Notes: generated by a model not told the origin, from the letters alone. DNA of 64,000 nt from Bradyrhizobium sp. 1(2017) (GCF_011602485.2 NZ_CP050022.2:558001-622000), one strand, 5' to 3'. Shown: positions 7,537 through 17,194, counted from the first letter of the stretch. Numbers and translations are program-made.

Positions 7537-9591
7537 TCACCGATTGAAGAGCTGCCGCAGCACGTCGTTCATTGGCTGACTGTCTTGCTGCGTCACCGAT
7601 GCGTCGTCCTGAGCCGGGGGCGCCGGGGAGGCCTGTGGGGCCGGCGTGGATGGTGTTGCCGGCAGGCTGCGGCTGCGGCCGGTGCCAGCACCGGCGCCTG
7701 GCCCCGCGCCGCTTGACAGGCCCTGCTGGAGCAGATTGCCGATGGCCTCGCCCAACGGGCCGCCGAGCAAATTGTTCTGTCCCGGCTGTTGACCTTGCGG
7801 ATTGGCATTGCCCGCCGCGTTGCCGCCCGGTGCGGTGCCACCGAGACCGAGGTTGCCCAGGATATTGCCGAGCCCGGCGCCGTCAGGACCGAACAGGCCC
7901 TTGCCCATCTCGCGCAGCTTGGCATAGGCGGCATCCGGATTGTCCAGCATGCCCGCCATATCGGGATAGATCCGCGGTTGCGACCAAGTGCCCTGGATCA
8001 TCACGGGAATGCCGAAACCGACCGGATCGGAGGTGCGGCCCTGGCCTTCCGTCGTCATCACGAGCTTCGGCTCGACACGAAAGCCCATCATCTTGGTGTC
8101 GAGGGCGATGGTGCCGGCGCCGGTGACCCGCACCAGCGGCCCGATCAGATTGAGATCGGTCGTCACCGCCTGACCCTTGTCGATGCGGAAGGAGGCCGAG
8201 AGCTGCGACAGGTCCGTGCTCTGCTCCTGGCTCGCGTTCTGGTTTTCCTGCCAGCCCGACAGCGTGCTCGTGGTCAGCGAGCGGATCATCTGCGCGACAT
8301 TGATGCCGCGGATCGCGCCGTCCTGGAAATTGACGAAGGCCGTGCCCTGCATGTTCGCCATCAGCGCGCGCTGGCTGGTGCCGGCGCTGCGCAAGGCGAG
8401 CTTGGCCTGCAGCTTGCCGTCGATATGGTCGAACTGGGCGAGACCCTGGAGCAGCGGCAGTGCCCGCACGCCGACGAGGTCGGAATGCATGGCAAAGCTC
8501 GGCGCGCCGGTGGTCGCGTCCAGGATCACCTCGCCCGAGACCTGGCCGCCATAGGCGCCGAGATTGGCCGTGCCGGCCTTCAGCACGCCTCCGGCGAGCT
8601 TGGCATCGAGCGCGAGTGGCGCGATGCGCGCATCGCCGATCACGGCCTCGTTCGCCGAGATCCTCACCTGCGCGTCGACATAATTGAGCCCGGACACGTC
8701 GATCGGCGCATTGCTCCAGGGCTGGCCGGCCGTACCCTGCGGCGATTTCGCCAGCGGAATCGCGAGCCGCTGGAAGTCGAGATCGACCTTGACCAGAGGC
8801 TTGCTTGCGATGTCGACCGACGCCCAGCCGTTGAACGTTCCGTCGCCGAGCCTGCCGTTCACGCCGTTGATCATCACGACATCGCCGTTCATCCGCATCT
8901 CGGCATGCCCTGCGAGCTGGGACTTCAGCACGCTGGGCATGTCGATGGCGAAATCGACCGGAATCGCCTGCCGCTCGCCCGGCGCCGCCGGTGTGGTCGC
9001 CTTGACGTCGAACTTGGTCGGGTGCTCGCCGACGCGCGCAGTGCCGGTGATGTCGAGCTTGCGGTCGCGGCCGACGAGGGCATCGGCATTGATGGCGCTG
9101 ATGCGGCCCTCGACGCGATCGCGCACCCGCGCGAAGGCAACCTCGCCGTCGATGATCCTGATCTGGCCGATGGTCGCGCCGCCCGTGTCGAGCGTGAGCG
9201 GCCTGGACGAGCTGCCGGCATTCGGCAGGCGCTCACGCAGCAGCGGCTGGTAGAGCACGGGATGGGTGACGACGAGCTCGCTGATGTTGGGGCGGCCCGA
9301 CCACACGCTGGAGAGCGACATGTCCGCCTGCACGCTGTCGATCGTCAGGCGCGTGATGCCGTTGCGGTCCTTCGGGTCCTGCAGCGTGAGGTCGTTCAGG
9401 GTGACGTTCAGCGTCGGCCACAGGCTGATCTTGGTGGTGCCGTCGATCGACAGGCGATAGCCGGTCGCGCTCTCCACCCGCGCGGCAATCGTCGCGGTCA
9501 GAAAGCCGGAGGGGATCCCGACCACCAGCAGGATTGCGATCACGACGATGACGACGGCCAGTGCCGCGCCGACGAACTTCAGTGCTCTCAT
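7537..9591 (-). CDS. AsmA family protein
   Basis: A 684-aa envelope protein with one N-terminal membrane anchor (VGAALAVVIVVIAILLVVGI, about residues 6-28) and a large periplasmic beta-rich domain. The early motif SATGYRLSIDGTTKISLWPTLN... is characteristic of AsmA/TamB-like proteins, now viewed as bridge-like lipid-transfer or outer-membrane biogenesis proteins. The C-terminal 110 residues are low-complexity (Gly/Asn/Gln, then Pro/Ala/Ser), as in many rhizobial AsmA proteins. The start is ATG 9591. It is separated from the cyclase by 187 bp in which I see no gene. The specific cargo or client is unknown. Confidence 0.88.
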   Translation of the reverse strand: MRALKFVGAALAVVIVVIAILLVVGIPSGFLTATIAARVESATGYRLSIDGTTKISLWPTLNVTLNDLTLQDPKDRNGITRLTIDSVQADMSLSSVWSGRPNISELVVTHPVLYQPLLRERLPNAGSSSRPLTLDTGGATIGQIRIIDGEVAFARVRDRVEGRISAINADALVGRDRKLDITGTARVGEHPTKFDVKATTPAAPGERQAIPVDFAIDMPSVLKSQLAGHAEMRMNGDVVMINGVNGRLGDGTFNGWASVDIASKPLVKVDLDFQRLAIPLAKSPQGTAGQPWSNAPIDVSGLNYVDAQVRISANEAVIGDARIAPLALDAKLAGGVLKAGTANLGAYGGQVSGEVILDATTGAPSFAMHSDLVGVRALPLLQGLAQFDHIDGKLQAKLALRSAGTSQRALMANMQGTAFVNFQDGAIRGINVAQMIRSLTTSTLSGWQENQNASQEQSTDLSQLSASFRIDKGQAVTTDLNLIGPLVRVTGAGTIALDTKMMGFRVEPKLVMTTEGQGRTSDPVGFGIPVMIQGTWSQPRIYPDMAGMLDNPDAAYAKLREMGKGLFGPDGAGLGNILGNLGLGGTAPGGNAAGNANPQGQQPGQNNLLGGPLGEAIGNLLQQGLSSGAGPGAGAGTGRSRSLPATPSTPAPQASPAPPAQDDASVTQQDSQPMNDVLRQLFNR

Positions 9592-9718
9592 CTCGACTTC
9601 CCAACGACGGACAATGGGCGGCGAACCGGCAGATCACCCGTCTGTTGCACATGAGTTTATCCCGGGACGGGAAGCGGCTCCAAGGGCGCAAAAATAGTTG
9701 GGGGGTGCTGCAAAGTTA

Positions 9719-9734
9719 TGTGACTTATGACACA
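9719..9734. promoter_or_regulatory. CRP-like half-conserved palindrome upstream of the Crp/Fnr gene
   Basis: TGTGA-N6-ACACA matches the TGTGA-N6-TCACA consensus at nine of ten arm positions and lies about 92 bp upstream of the preferred regulator start at 9826. It may be an autoregulatory site. One palindrome of this quality can occur by chance. Confidence 0.35.
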
Positions 9735-9825
9735 CTTCTCCGGCGTGGTTTTACGCGATCCTGACGTTGATGGTTCCAAGCGATTTGCCAAGGACATTTA
9801 CGCCCAAATTGACGAGGACATTGAA

Positions 9826-10500
9826 ATGAGCAAGCAGGCCGAATTTGCGGTCATCCTGAAGATGAACGCGATGTTCGCGGATCTCGGCGCGGACGAGCTC
9901 CAGCGGTTGTCCAATCTCTGCCACACCCAGCATCTGGCCAATGGCGAGCTGCTGTTCCAGAAAGGCGATCCCGGCAACGCGCTGTTCGGCGTGCGCCGTG
10001 GCCAGGTCCGGATCGAGACCGGCGCCTCCGACGGCAGCCGGCTGACGCTGAATTTCATGGGTCCGGGCGACCTGTTCGGCGAGGTTGCGGTCCTGGACGG
10101 CCAGAGCCGCACCGCGGATGCGACCGCGGGCGAGACCAGCGAGTTGTTCGTGCTGCGGCGCGAGGATTTCCTCGGCTTCCTCGAGCGCGAGCCGAAAGTC
10201 GCGATCAAGATCATCGCGCTGCTGTGCCAGCGCATCCGCTGGCAGAGCGAGCGCATGGAAGAGTCCATGCTGCAGCCGCTGCCGGTGCGGCTGGCGCGGC
10301 GGCTCTGCGCACTCGCCGCCGATTTCGGCTCCGAGGTGCACATCTCGCAGGAGCAGCTCGGCGTCTTCGTCGGCGCCGCCCGCGAAAGCGTCAACCGCCA
10401 GCTTCAGGCCTGGCGCAAGGAGGCGATTCTGGATCTCCAGCGCGGCCGCATTCTCTTGCGGAACATGACCAAGCTGACGGCGATCGCGCGGAACGAGTAG
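9826..10500 (+). CDS. Crp/Fnr-family transcriptional regulator
   Basis: A 224-aa regulator with an N-terminal cyclic-nucleotide-binding beta-roll (about residues 10-125) and a C-terminal winged helix (about 145-220, recognition region ISQEQLGVFVGAARESVNRQ). The phosphate-binding cassette GDLFGEVAVLDGQSRTADATA keeps the FGE...R-T-A pattern that contacts cAMP in CRP. The N-terminal cysteine cluster of FNR is absent, so nucleotide sensing is likelier than oxygen sensing. ATG 9826 is chosen because GAGGAC stands seven bases upstream; an in-frame ATG at 9727 would add 33 residues of poor quality. The TGTGA-type sites at 9719 and 17439 are candidate targets. Confidence 0.92.
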   Translation: MSKQAEFAVILKMNAMFADLGADELQRLSNLCHTQHLANGELLFQKGDPGNALFGVRRGQVRIETGASDGSRLTLNFMGPGDLFGEVAVLDGQSRTADATAGETSELFVLRREDFLGFLEREPKVAIKIIALLCQRIRWQSERMEESMLQPLPVRLARRLCALAADFGSEVHISQEQLGVFVGAARESVNRQLQAWRKEAILDLQRGRILLRNMTKLTAIARNE

Positions 10501-10599
10501 GAAGGCGGTTAGGCCGCTTCCGGCACGTGGTGCAAGGGCAGCAGCTCTGATCGCAAACACGACGCGACGGCGTGGTTTCGTCCGTCGGGCGTTGGCATC

Positions 10600-13500
10600 C
10601 TACTCCGCCGCGGGGCGCGCGACGTTCGTCGGCGCCGGTGCGGCGTCCGCCGGAGTCGCGCCCGCCGCTGCGTGATGACCGCCAAGTTCGGAATCTTCGC
10701 TGTGCACGATCAGCCGCTTGGCGAACCGCCAGATCAGGGCGCCAAAATCGTCCATCACCATGAACATCGCGGGCACGAACACCAGCGACAGGATGGTCGA
10801 GAAGATCAGGCCGCCGATCACCGCGAGGGCCATCGGCGAGCGGAATTCGCCGCCGGCGCCAACCGCGAGCGCGCTCGGCATCATGCCCGCGGCCATCGCG
10901 ATCGTGGTCATCACGATCGGGCGGGCGCGTTTCATGCCGGCGTCGATCATCGCTTCCTCGCGCGGCTTGCCGGCCTTGATGGCCTCGATGGCGAACTCCA
11001 CCAGCATGATCGCGTTCTTGGTGACGATGCCCATCAGCATCAGGATGCCGATCCACACCGGCGTCGTGAGCTGCTTGCCGGTGACGAGCAGGGCGGCGAT
11101 CGCGCCGCCGATCGAGAGCGGCAGCGAGAACAGGATGGTGATGGGCTGGAGGAAGGTGCCGAACAACAGCACCAGCACGGCGTAGACCATCATCAGGCCC
11201 GCCGTGATCGCGGTGGCGAAGCCGTCGGACAGCTCGTTGAGGCTTTCGGCGTCGCCGGAGGGCGAGACCTTCACGCCCTTCGGCCGGCTCTTCATCACCG
11301 GCAAGTCGTAGATCTTCTTGGTCGCGTCGCCGAGCGCGGCAGAACCGACGAGGTCTGCCGCGACGGTCGCCTGCCGTTCGCGATCGTAGCGGTTGATGCT
11401 GGTCGGACCCTGGTCGAGCTTGACGTCGGCGATGACCGAGAGCGGCACGCCGCCCTTCTCGCCGCGCTCGCCGAGCGGCACGCGCAACTGCTCGAGGGTC
11501 TTGAGGTTGCCGCGTGCGGCATCCTCGAGCTGCACGCGGATCGGCACCAGGCGGTCGCCGACGTCGAACTTGGCGAGCGCGGGGCCGACGTCGCCGATGG
11601 TGGCGACGCGGATGGTCTGCGACAGGCTTTCGGTCGAGACCCCGAGCCGTGCGGCGAGATCGGCGCGCGGCTGGACGCGCAGCTCGGGCCGCTCCAGCGT
11701 GGTTTCCGAGATCACGTTGGAGATGGTTGGAATCCGCTTCATCTGCGTCGCGAGCTCGCTCGCGAAATTGTTGACGATGTTGGCGTCGACGCCGGTCACC
11801 ACCAGCGAGATCGCGCGCAGGCCGTTCTCGTCGAGGAACCAGAAGCGGATATCGGGAATGTTCTCCAGTTCCTGGCTGATCGAGGATTCTAGCTCGCGCT
11901 GGGTGATGTCGCGGTCGTCCTTGGGCGTGTAGTTGATGATCAGAGATGCGCGCCGGACTTCCTGGGTGCCCGGTGGAACGCGCCCGCCGTCGACGAAGAT
12001 GCTCTTCACCTCGGGCCGTTTGCGCAGGCGCGCGACGATGTCCTCGGTGACCTTTTCGGTGTAGGCGAGCTGAGTGCCAGGCGGCAGCTCGAGGGCGAGC
12101 AGCGAGCGGGCGCTGTCCTGTGCCGGCAGGAAGCCCTGCGGCAGCAGCGTGATGCTCCAGATCGAGGCGGCGAAGACGCCGAGGCCGATCAGCACCGTGA
12201 TGAAATGATGCTTCACCGACCAGGCCACGATGCCATGGTAGGCCCGCAACACGCGGCCGGGCGGCGGCTCCTCATGCGCATGGTGTTTGAGGAAGTAGGC
12301 GGCCAGCACCGGCGTGACGAATCGCGCCGCGAGCAGCGAGAAGAACACCTGCACCGAAACGGTGATGCCGAACTGCTTGAAGAACTGTCCGGCGATGCCC
12401 GACATGAAGCTCGCGGGCGCGAAGATCGCGATGATCGTTAGCGAGATCGCGATCACCGCGAGGCCGATCTCGTCGGCGGCTTCGAGGGCGGCGCGATAGG
12501 GCGACTTGCCCATGTTCATGTGCCGTACGATGTTCTCGATCTCGACGATGGCGTCGTCGACGAGGATGCCCGTCGACAGCGTGATGGCGAGGAAGCTGAC
12601 GAGATTCAGCGAGAAGCCGAGCAGGTCCATCGCCCAGAATGCCGGGAAGATCGACAGCGGCAGCGAGATCGCGGCGATGATGGTGGCGCGCAGGTCACGC
12701 AGGAACAATAGCACGATGACGACGGCGAGGATGGCGCCTTCGAACAGGGTCGAGATCGCGGCGTGGTAATTGCCGTTGGTGTATTCGACCGAGGTGTCGA
12801 TCACCTTCAGGTCGACGTCGGGATAGGCGGCCTTGAGCGCGTCGATGCGCTTCTGCACGGCCTCGGCCACTTTCACGTCGCTGGCGCCCTTGGAGCGCTT
12901 GATGCCGAGCGCGACGATGGGCTCGCCGTTGAAGCGGGCGAAGGTGCGGCGGTCGGCGATGGTGTCGGTGACGGTGCCGAGATCGTCGAGTCGGACCTCG
13001 CCGCCGCCGAACAGCGGGATCATCGTGCCTGCGAGGTCGCCCAGCGTCTTGGCGCCCGCGAGCGTGCGGATCGCCTGGTCGTTCTTGCCGATCTCGGCGC
13101 GGCCGCCGGCGACGTCGACATTGGTGCCGCGCAGGCTCTGGCTGACATTGACGGCGGTCAGGCCCATGGCCTGCAAACGGTCCGGGTCGAGCGAGACCAG
13201 GATCTCGCGCTCGACACCGCCGATGCGCTCGACCTGGGCGACGCCGCGGACGCCTTGCAGCGCGCGCTTGACCACGTCGTCGACGAAATAGGAGAGCTGC
13301 TCCGGCGTCTTGCCGGGCGAGATCGCGGCATAGGTGACGATCGGCAGGCCGATCACGTCGACGCGCTGGATCAGCGGCTCGGTGACATTCTGCGGCAGGT
13401 TGGAGCGCACGCGCGTCACCGCGTCCTTGACGTCGTTGAGGGCGCGGTCGGTGTTGGTCTCCAGCGCGAACTGGATCGTGGTGACCGAGACGCCGTCGGT

Positions 13501-13758
13501 GATCGAGGAGGTGATGTGCCGCACGCCCTCGACGCCGGAGACCGCGTCTTCGACCGTCTTGGTGACCTGCGATTCGAGTTCGGCGGGCGCCGCGCCGAAT
13601 TGCGAGACCACGACCGAGATCACGGGAATGTCGGCCGACGGCAGCCGCGTCACGGCGAGCTTGGTGAAGGAGACCCAGCCGAGAACCAGCAGGATGATCG
13701 AGAAGACGACCGACGGCAGTGGATTACGGATCGACCATGCCGAGATATTGAGAGCCAT
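10600..13758 (-). CDS. RND multidrug efflux transporter, inner-membrane subunit (HAE1-like)
   Basis: A 1052-aa proton-driven RND pump, the usual length for AcrB/MexB-type proteins. TM1 is at residues 12-30 (PLPSVVFSIILLVLGWVSF). The first large periplasmic loop contains the porter repeats, and a central block reads ...LVDDAIVEIENIVRHMNMGKSPYRAALEA. This block carries the TM4 DD motif (GILVDDAIVEIEN) that relays protons in RND pumps, followed by conserved GxxP-type loops in the C-terminal half. It overlaps the adaptor gene by one base (TGATG), so the two are translationally coupled. No outer-membrane channel gene is nearby; a TolC-like protein elsewhere must complete the tripartite system. Substrates are unknown. 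Confidence 0.95.
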   Translation of the reverse strand: MALNISAWSIRNPLPSVVFSIILLVLGWVSFTKLAVTRLPSADIPVISVVVSQFGAAPAELESQVTKTVEDAVSGVEGVRHITSSITDGVSVTTIQFALETNTDRALNDVKDAVTRVRSNLPQNVTEPLIQRVDVIGLPIVTYAAISPGKTPEQLSYFVDDVVKRALQGVRGVAQVERIGGVEREILVSLDPDRLQAMGLTAVNVSQSLRGTNVDVAGGRAEIGKNDQAIRTLAGAKTLGDLAGTMIPLFGGGEVRLDDLGTVTDTIADRRTFARFNGEPIVALGIKRSKGASDVKVAEAVQKRIDALKAAYPDVDLKVIDTSVEYTNGNYHAAISTLFEGAILAVVIVLLFLRDLRATIIAAISLPLSIFPAFWAMDLLGFSLNLVSFLAITLSTGILVDDAIVEIENIVRHMNMGKSPYRAALEAADEIGLAVIAISLTIIAIFAPASFMSGIAGQFFKQFGITVSVQVFFSLLAARFVTPVLAAYFLKHHAHEEPPPGRVLRAYHGIVAWSVKHHFITVLIGLGVFAASIWSITLLPQGFLPAQDSARSLLALELPPGTQLAYTEKVTEDIVARLRKRPEVKSIFVDGGRVPPGTQEVRRASLIINYTPKDDRDITQRELESSISQELENIPDIRFWFLDENGLRAISLVVTGVDANIVNNFASELATQMKRIPTISNVISETTLERPELRVQPRADLAARLGVSTESLSQTIRVATIGDVGPALAKFDVGDRLVPIRVQLEDAARGNLKTLEQLRVPLGERGEKGGVPLSVIADVKLDQGPTSINRYDRERQATVAADLVGSAALGDATKKIYDLPVMKSRPKGVKVSPSGDAESLNELSDGFATAITAGLMMVYAVLVLLFGTFLQPITILFSLPLSIGGAIAALLVTGKQLTTPVWIGILMLMGIVTKNAIMLVEFAIEAIKAGKPREEAMIDAGMKRARPIVMTTIAMAAGMMPSALAVGAGGEFRSPMALAVIGGLIFSTILSLVFVPAMFMVMDDFGALIWRFAKRLIVHSEDSELGGHHAAAGATPADAAPAPTNVARPAAE

Positions 13759-14687
13759 CAGCGTACCCGCGTGCGATCGAGTTCATCGGCGAACATGGTT
13801 TTGATCTGGTCGCCGTCATGGAGCGAAGAGCCGGCATCGGCGACGACGATCTCGCCGACCTCGAGCCCTTCCAGGATTTCCGTGGCACTGTCGGACGACA
13901 GTCCGACCCGCACCTTGCGCGTCTCGACGATATTGCCTTTGACGACCTGCACGGTGAGATGGTCGATCGCCGTCTTCGGGATCGAGACGCCGCAGCTGCG
14001 CTTGGCGTCGATCGAGGCGCGGGCGAACACGCCGACTTTCAGCGAGGGATTGTTGGTGACGCTGATGCGGACCCGTCCGAGCTGGGTCGTGCGGTCGATT
14101 TCGGGCGCGACCAGCCGGACCCGGCCGATCAGATCTGGTGCGTCGTCGCGGCTGATGCGCACGGTCGCGCCGGAGCTCAGTTTGGTCATGTGCACCGCAG
14201 GAACCTGCGCGTCGAGCTCGATCTCGTTGTTGACGGCGATGCGGAACATCGGACCGGCCTGCGGCGAGGCAGGCGCGCCGACGATGGTGCGAACCTCGGT
14301 GATCAGCCCCGGAGCGGGCGCCTTCAACGAAATCGGGCCTTGCGGGCCGGGGCGTTGCGGCTGGCCCGGGATTTGCGGCGGCGCGGTCAGGCGCGCCAGT
14401 TCCTGGTTGTCGGTGACGACGGTGCCCTCGGTGACGAAGAGGTCGGTGACCCTGGATCCCTCCTGGTCGGCGATGACCACCGCTTCGCGGCGCGGCACGA
14501 AGAAGCCGGTGACCCGCACGAGGTCGGAGAAGCAGGCATTGGTCGACTTCGTCACGATGACGAGCGCCTCGCCCGGCGTTTCCTTCTTCTCGGGGCGATG
14601 CCGATGCTCGAACAGGTAATAGCCTACGCCGAGTGCAACGACGAACACCACGGTTCCGGCAGGCTTGAGATATTCGGTGAAATTCAT
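13758..14687 (-). CDS. RND efflux periplasmic adaptor (membrane fusion protein)
   Basis: A 309-aa HlyD/AcrA-type adaptor linking the RND pump to an outer-membrane channel. One N-terminal membrane helix (AGTVVFVVALGVGYYLFEHR) anchors it. The lipoyl-like halves flank TEGTVVTDNQELARL and APGLITEVRTIVGAPAS, with the beta-barrel region after that. The hairpin between the lipoyl halves is very short and proline-rich (TAPPQIPGQPQRPGPQG), unlike classical AcrA, so docking with TolC may differ. ATG 14687 (MNFTEY) is preferred over the longer frame starting at 14771, because the N-terminal extension has no family resemblance and overlaps a terminator hairpin. The stop overlaps the pump start by one base. 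Confidence 0.88.
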   Translation of the reverse strand: MNFTEYLKPAGTVVFVVALGVGYYLFEHRHRPEKKETPGEALVIVTKSTNACFSDLVRVTGFFVPRREAVVIADQEGSRVTDLFVTEGTVVTDNQELARLTAPPQIPGQPQRPGPQGPISLKAPAPGLITEVRTIVGAPASPQAGPMFRIAVNNEIELDAQVPAVHMTKLSSGATVRISRDDAPDLIGRVRLVAPEIDRTTQLGRVRISVTNNPSLKVGVFARASIDAKRSCGVSIPKTAIDHLTVQVVKGNIVETRKVRVGLSSDSATEILEGLEVGEIVVADAGSSLHDGDQIKTMFADELDRTRVR

Positions 14688-14750
14688 CGCCGGATCATCC
14701 TGGCCTGGCTCACGGCCATCCGCGCGAGGCCCCTCGAGAGCGTTTGTCTG

Positions 14751-14784
14751 AAATAAAGCGGCGTCCCGCAAGGCCGCGGGACGC
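14751..14784 (-). terminator. Rho-independent terminator downstream of the OmpA-like gene
   Basis: Read on the minus strand, a 9-bp GC stem (GCGTCCCGC / GCGGGACGC) with a 6-nt loop is followed by CGCTTTATTTC. It lies 62 bp past the stop of the OmpA-like gene and just ahead of the efflux operon, so it separates the two transcripts. Confidence 0.7.
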
Positions 14785-14845
14785 GCTTTGGAAGCGAGAC
14801 CTTACACCGCATCACGACTCGTCACTGCAGAGGATTGCGTCGTGC

Positions 14846-15517
14846 TTACTTCGATGCGGTGGTCTTGTTTTCCATGTTGACGACCTGCACGCGGCGGTTG
14901 GCCTCGGCCAGCGGCTGGCTCGGGTTCTTCAGCTTGCTCTTGCCGTAGCCGACGGTGACGAGATCGGTCGCCGAGATGCTGTACTTCTCGACGAGGTAGC
15001 GCTTGATCGAATCCGCGCGGCGCTCGGACAGGTCCTGGTTGTAGGCTTCGCCGCCGGCAGCGTCGGTGTGACCGGCGACCACGAAGGTCGAGCCCTTCAG
15101 GTCCGGGCTGGTCAGCGCGCGGCCGAGCGCCTGCACGGATGGCATCGACTTGGCGCTGATATTGGCGGAGTTGTAGTCGAACGTGATCTCAAGATCGATG
15201 TTCGGCTTGTCCTTGGCCGCCAAGGCGATTTCCTCGCGCTCGGTCGACGAAAGCGAGCGCGTCGAGCGGCCGCGCACCGACTGGATCAGCTTGGTCTCGG
15301 TCGCGCTCGGCGCCGGATCGGCCGGCGGGGCGATCGAGAGACCGCGGGTCAGGGGCTTCTTCGCGGGCGGGGCGAGCGCGCGGAGGATCTCGTCCTCGGT
15401 GACGTTCTTGCTGTTGCTTTCTTCGCCTGCAAAGGCGGACGGGGCCGGCAGCGACAGAGCGGCGCTGATGGTGATGATGGACAGGATCGCGGTCAGTCCC
15501 CTTGCAGCCAATCTCAT
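14846..15517 (-). CDS. OmpA family peptidoglycan-associated protein
   Basis: A 223-aa exported protein. The signal peptide ends near PSAFAG (about residue 30). A linker of about 80 residues is followed by a C-terminal OmpA domain (about 110-215) with the peptidoglycan-binding signature: VVAGHTDAAGGEAYNQDLSERRA, then the helix SIKRYLVEKYSI. ATG 15517 (MRLAARG) gives a proper signal peptide; an upstream in-frame ATG at 15556 would add 13 residues before it. The protein lacks a beta-barrel, so it is a soluble or anchored periplasmic OmpA-like protein rather than a porin. It follows the caspase-fold gene by 144 bp in the same direction, possibly in one operon. Confidence 0.9.
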   Translation of the reverse strand: MRLAARGLTAILSIITISAALSLPAPSAFAGEESNSKNVTEDEILRALAPPAKKPLTRGLSIAPPADPAPSATETKLIQSVRGRSTRSLSSTEREEIALAAKDKPNIDLEITFDYNSANISAKSMPSVQALGRALTSPDLKGSTFVVAGHTDAAGGEAYNQDLSERRADSIKRYLVEKYSISATDLVTVGYGKSKLKNPSQPLAEANRRVQVVNMENKTTASK

Positions 15518-15661
15518 AGCCAGTCCCTCTCCTGCGCAGCCAGCTCTATGTTCCAAAATTCCTGCAAGCGGCCCTCGAGAAAGCCCGCTTGCAGCATCCG
15601 CCCATTAGTCTTCCCTGGGCTGTTCAAGGTTCGAGGCACCGCTGCCTCGACCGAAAAAATA

Positions 15662-17194
15662 TCAACGTACTCCGTAGCTTGCGAATTCCTGAACGATGTT
15701 CGGATCCATCGCCTTGGCATTGGCAATGTCCAGCGCCCCCTCCTGGGCGGAACCGTTGCGCTGCTTGGCGAGGCCGCGTCCGTAGAGCGAGGAGGTCAGG
15801 CGCGGATTGATCTTCAAGGCCGCGTCGAAATCGGCGATGGCGTTCTTGACCGCGCCCGATTTCAGATTGACGAGCCCGCGGCTGTCCAGCGCATCGACGA
15901 AGTTCGGCCGCAGCCGCAGCGCCTCGTTGCAATCCTTGAGCGCGGCCTGGAGATCGCCGACCACGGTGCGGGTCCAGCACCGGTTGTTCAGCGCCTCGAC
16001 GTCCTTCGAATTGATCCGGAGCGTATCGTCGAAATCCTTGATGGCGAGGTTGTAGGCGCCCTTGCTGGCATAGACCTGGCCGCGCCGGTACAGCGCGTTC
16101 ACGTCATCAGGATTGGCGGCGATCTTGGCCGTCAGGCCCTTGATCGTGGGGTCGTCAGCCAGCACGGCGGGGTTCGGGCCGCTGTCCGCGCTCGGCGCCG
16201 GATCAGCCGGCTTCGCGGGGGGCGGCGGAGGCGGCAGGGCAGCCTCGACCTGCGGCTTCGGCGAGGGGGCCGGTGCGGGTGGCGGCGGCGAAGGAGGAGG
16301 TGCAGGCGCCGCAGCCGTGTCGGCCGGCTTCGGCGGCGGAGGCGGTGCCTGCGGGGCGGGTGGTGCCGGCGGCGGGGTGTTGGCAACCACGGCCGGCGCG
16401 GCGGGCGGCGGCGGCGGCGGTGTTGACGGACGCGATCCGCCGGCCCCCGGGATGAACGAGAAATCTTCGGCCAATGAAGAGGATATCCAAGGCACCTGCT
16501 CGCCGCGCGAGGCGCGGGTGACGCCCATCTTGGTGCGGTTCAGCGTCTCCTCGGCCATCAGGTCGGGAACGCGGATTTCCTTCAACAATTCCTGGACGAA
16601 CAGGCTGTGCTCGCCGCCGGCGTCCGAGACCACCGAGGCCAGCGCCGCCGAATACATCACCAGGGTGCCGTTCGGCGCGATGACCGGCGTGAGGCCGGCG
16701 GAGAAGCTGCGGAACCGGCGCTCGAACGGGTTGCGCCTGGAGGCGTCGATCAACGCGATCTTGACGCCGGCGCCGCGGGTGTTGAGCTCGCCGAGCACGG
16801 TCTCCAGGCTGAAACCGTCGCGGCGCACGTCGGATTCGGTCCAGATCTGCGCATCGATCGGCAGCATATAGCTCTGACGGGCGGACTGGATGCCGAAACC
16901 GCTGAAGAACACCAGCGCCACCGCACCCGGCTTGATCTTGCCGTAGAGCTTGTCGAAGGCGCGGCGCATGCCGTCGCCGGTCAGGTTCTCGCCGATCTCG
17001 ACGGAAAAGCCGTCGCGCTTGAGCTCGTCGGCGACGTCGCGTGCATCGTTGATCGGTTCCTTCAGCGGGGCGTCCGCATCCGGATATTTGGCGTTGCCGA
17101 TGACCAGCGCAAAGCGGTCGCCAGCCGCAAGCGATGGAGCAGTCGGAACAAGCGAGATGAGCAAGGGCAGCAGAAAAAGGAAGCGAATTTTCAT
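15662..17194 (-). CDS. Secreted caspase-fold (peptidase C14-like) pseudoenzyme with TPR repeats
   Basis: A 510-aa protein with a signal peptide (residues 1-24), a caspase-like p20 domain (about 25-235), a very proline-rich linker (about 265-345) and at least four C-terminal TPR units (about 355-505; NALYRRGQVYASKGAYNLAI and following). The fold landmarks are clear (RFALVIGNAKYPDA, VALVFFSGFGIQ, VKIALIDASRRNPF). However, the catalytic dyad is gone: the His of the usual SGHG is Phe100, and the Cys of the usual DACR is Ser152. It is therefore unlikely to be a protease. The TPRs and export signal suggest a periplasmic scaffold or sensor role. It is read toward the OmpA-like gene. Fold assignment is confident; function is not. 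Confidence 0.88.
   Translation of the reverse strand: MKIRFLFLLPLLISLVPTAPSLAAGDRFALVIGNAKYPDADAPLKEPINDARDVADELKRDGFSVEIGENLTGDGMRRAFDKLYGKIKPGAVALVFFSGFGIQSARQSYMLPIDAQIWTESDVRRDGFSLETVLGELNTRGAGVKIALIDASRRNPFERRFRSFSAGLTPVIAPNGTLVMYSAALASVVSDAGGEHSLFVQELLKEIRVPDLMAEETLNRTKMGVTRASRGEQVPWISSSLAEDFSFIPGAGGSRPSTPPPPPPAAPAVVANTPPPAPPAPQAPPPPPKPADTAAAPAPPPSPPPPAPAPSPKPQVEAALPPPPPPAKPADPAPSADSGPNPAVLADDPTIKGLTAKIAANPDDVNALYRRGQVYASKGAYNLAIKDFDDTLRINSKDVEALNNRCWTRTVVGDLQAALKDCNEALRLRPNFVDALDSRGLVNLKSGAVKNAIADFDAALKINPRLTSSLYGRGLAKQRNGSAQEGALDIANAKAMDPNIVQEFASYGVR

Noticed and set aside
4872..7547. Plus-strand open frame of 891 codons opposite the cyclase gene
   Set aside because: It is low-complexity (Leu/Arg/Asp/His-rich), has no domain, and is the expected antisense shadow of a GC-rich gene; the minus-strand product has full cyclase motifs.
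10672..11892. Long plus-strand frame antisense to the RND pump
   Set aside because: Composition is dominated by His/Arg/Asp/Gly with no motif, and it is mirrored by the intact RND reading frame.
15662..17194. Active metacaspase-type protease
   Set aside because: Both the catalytic His and Cys are replaced by Phe and Ser.
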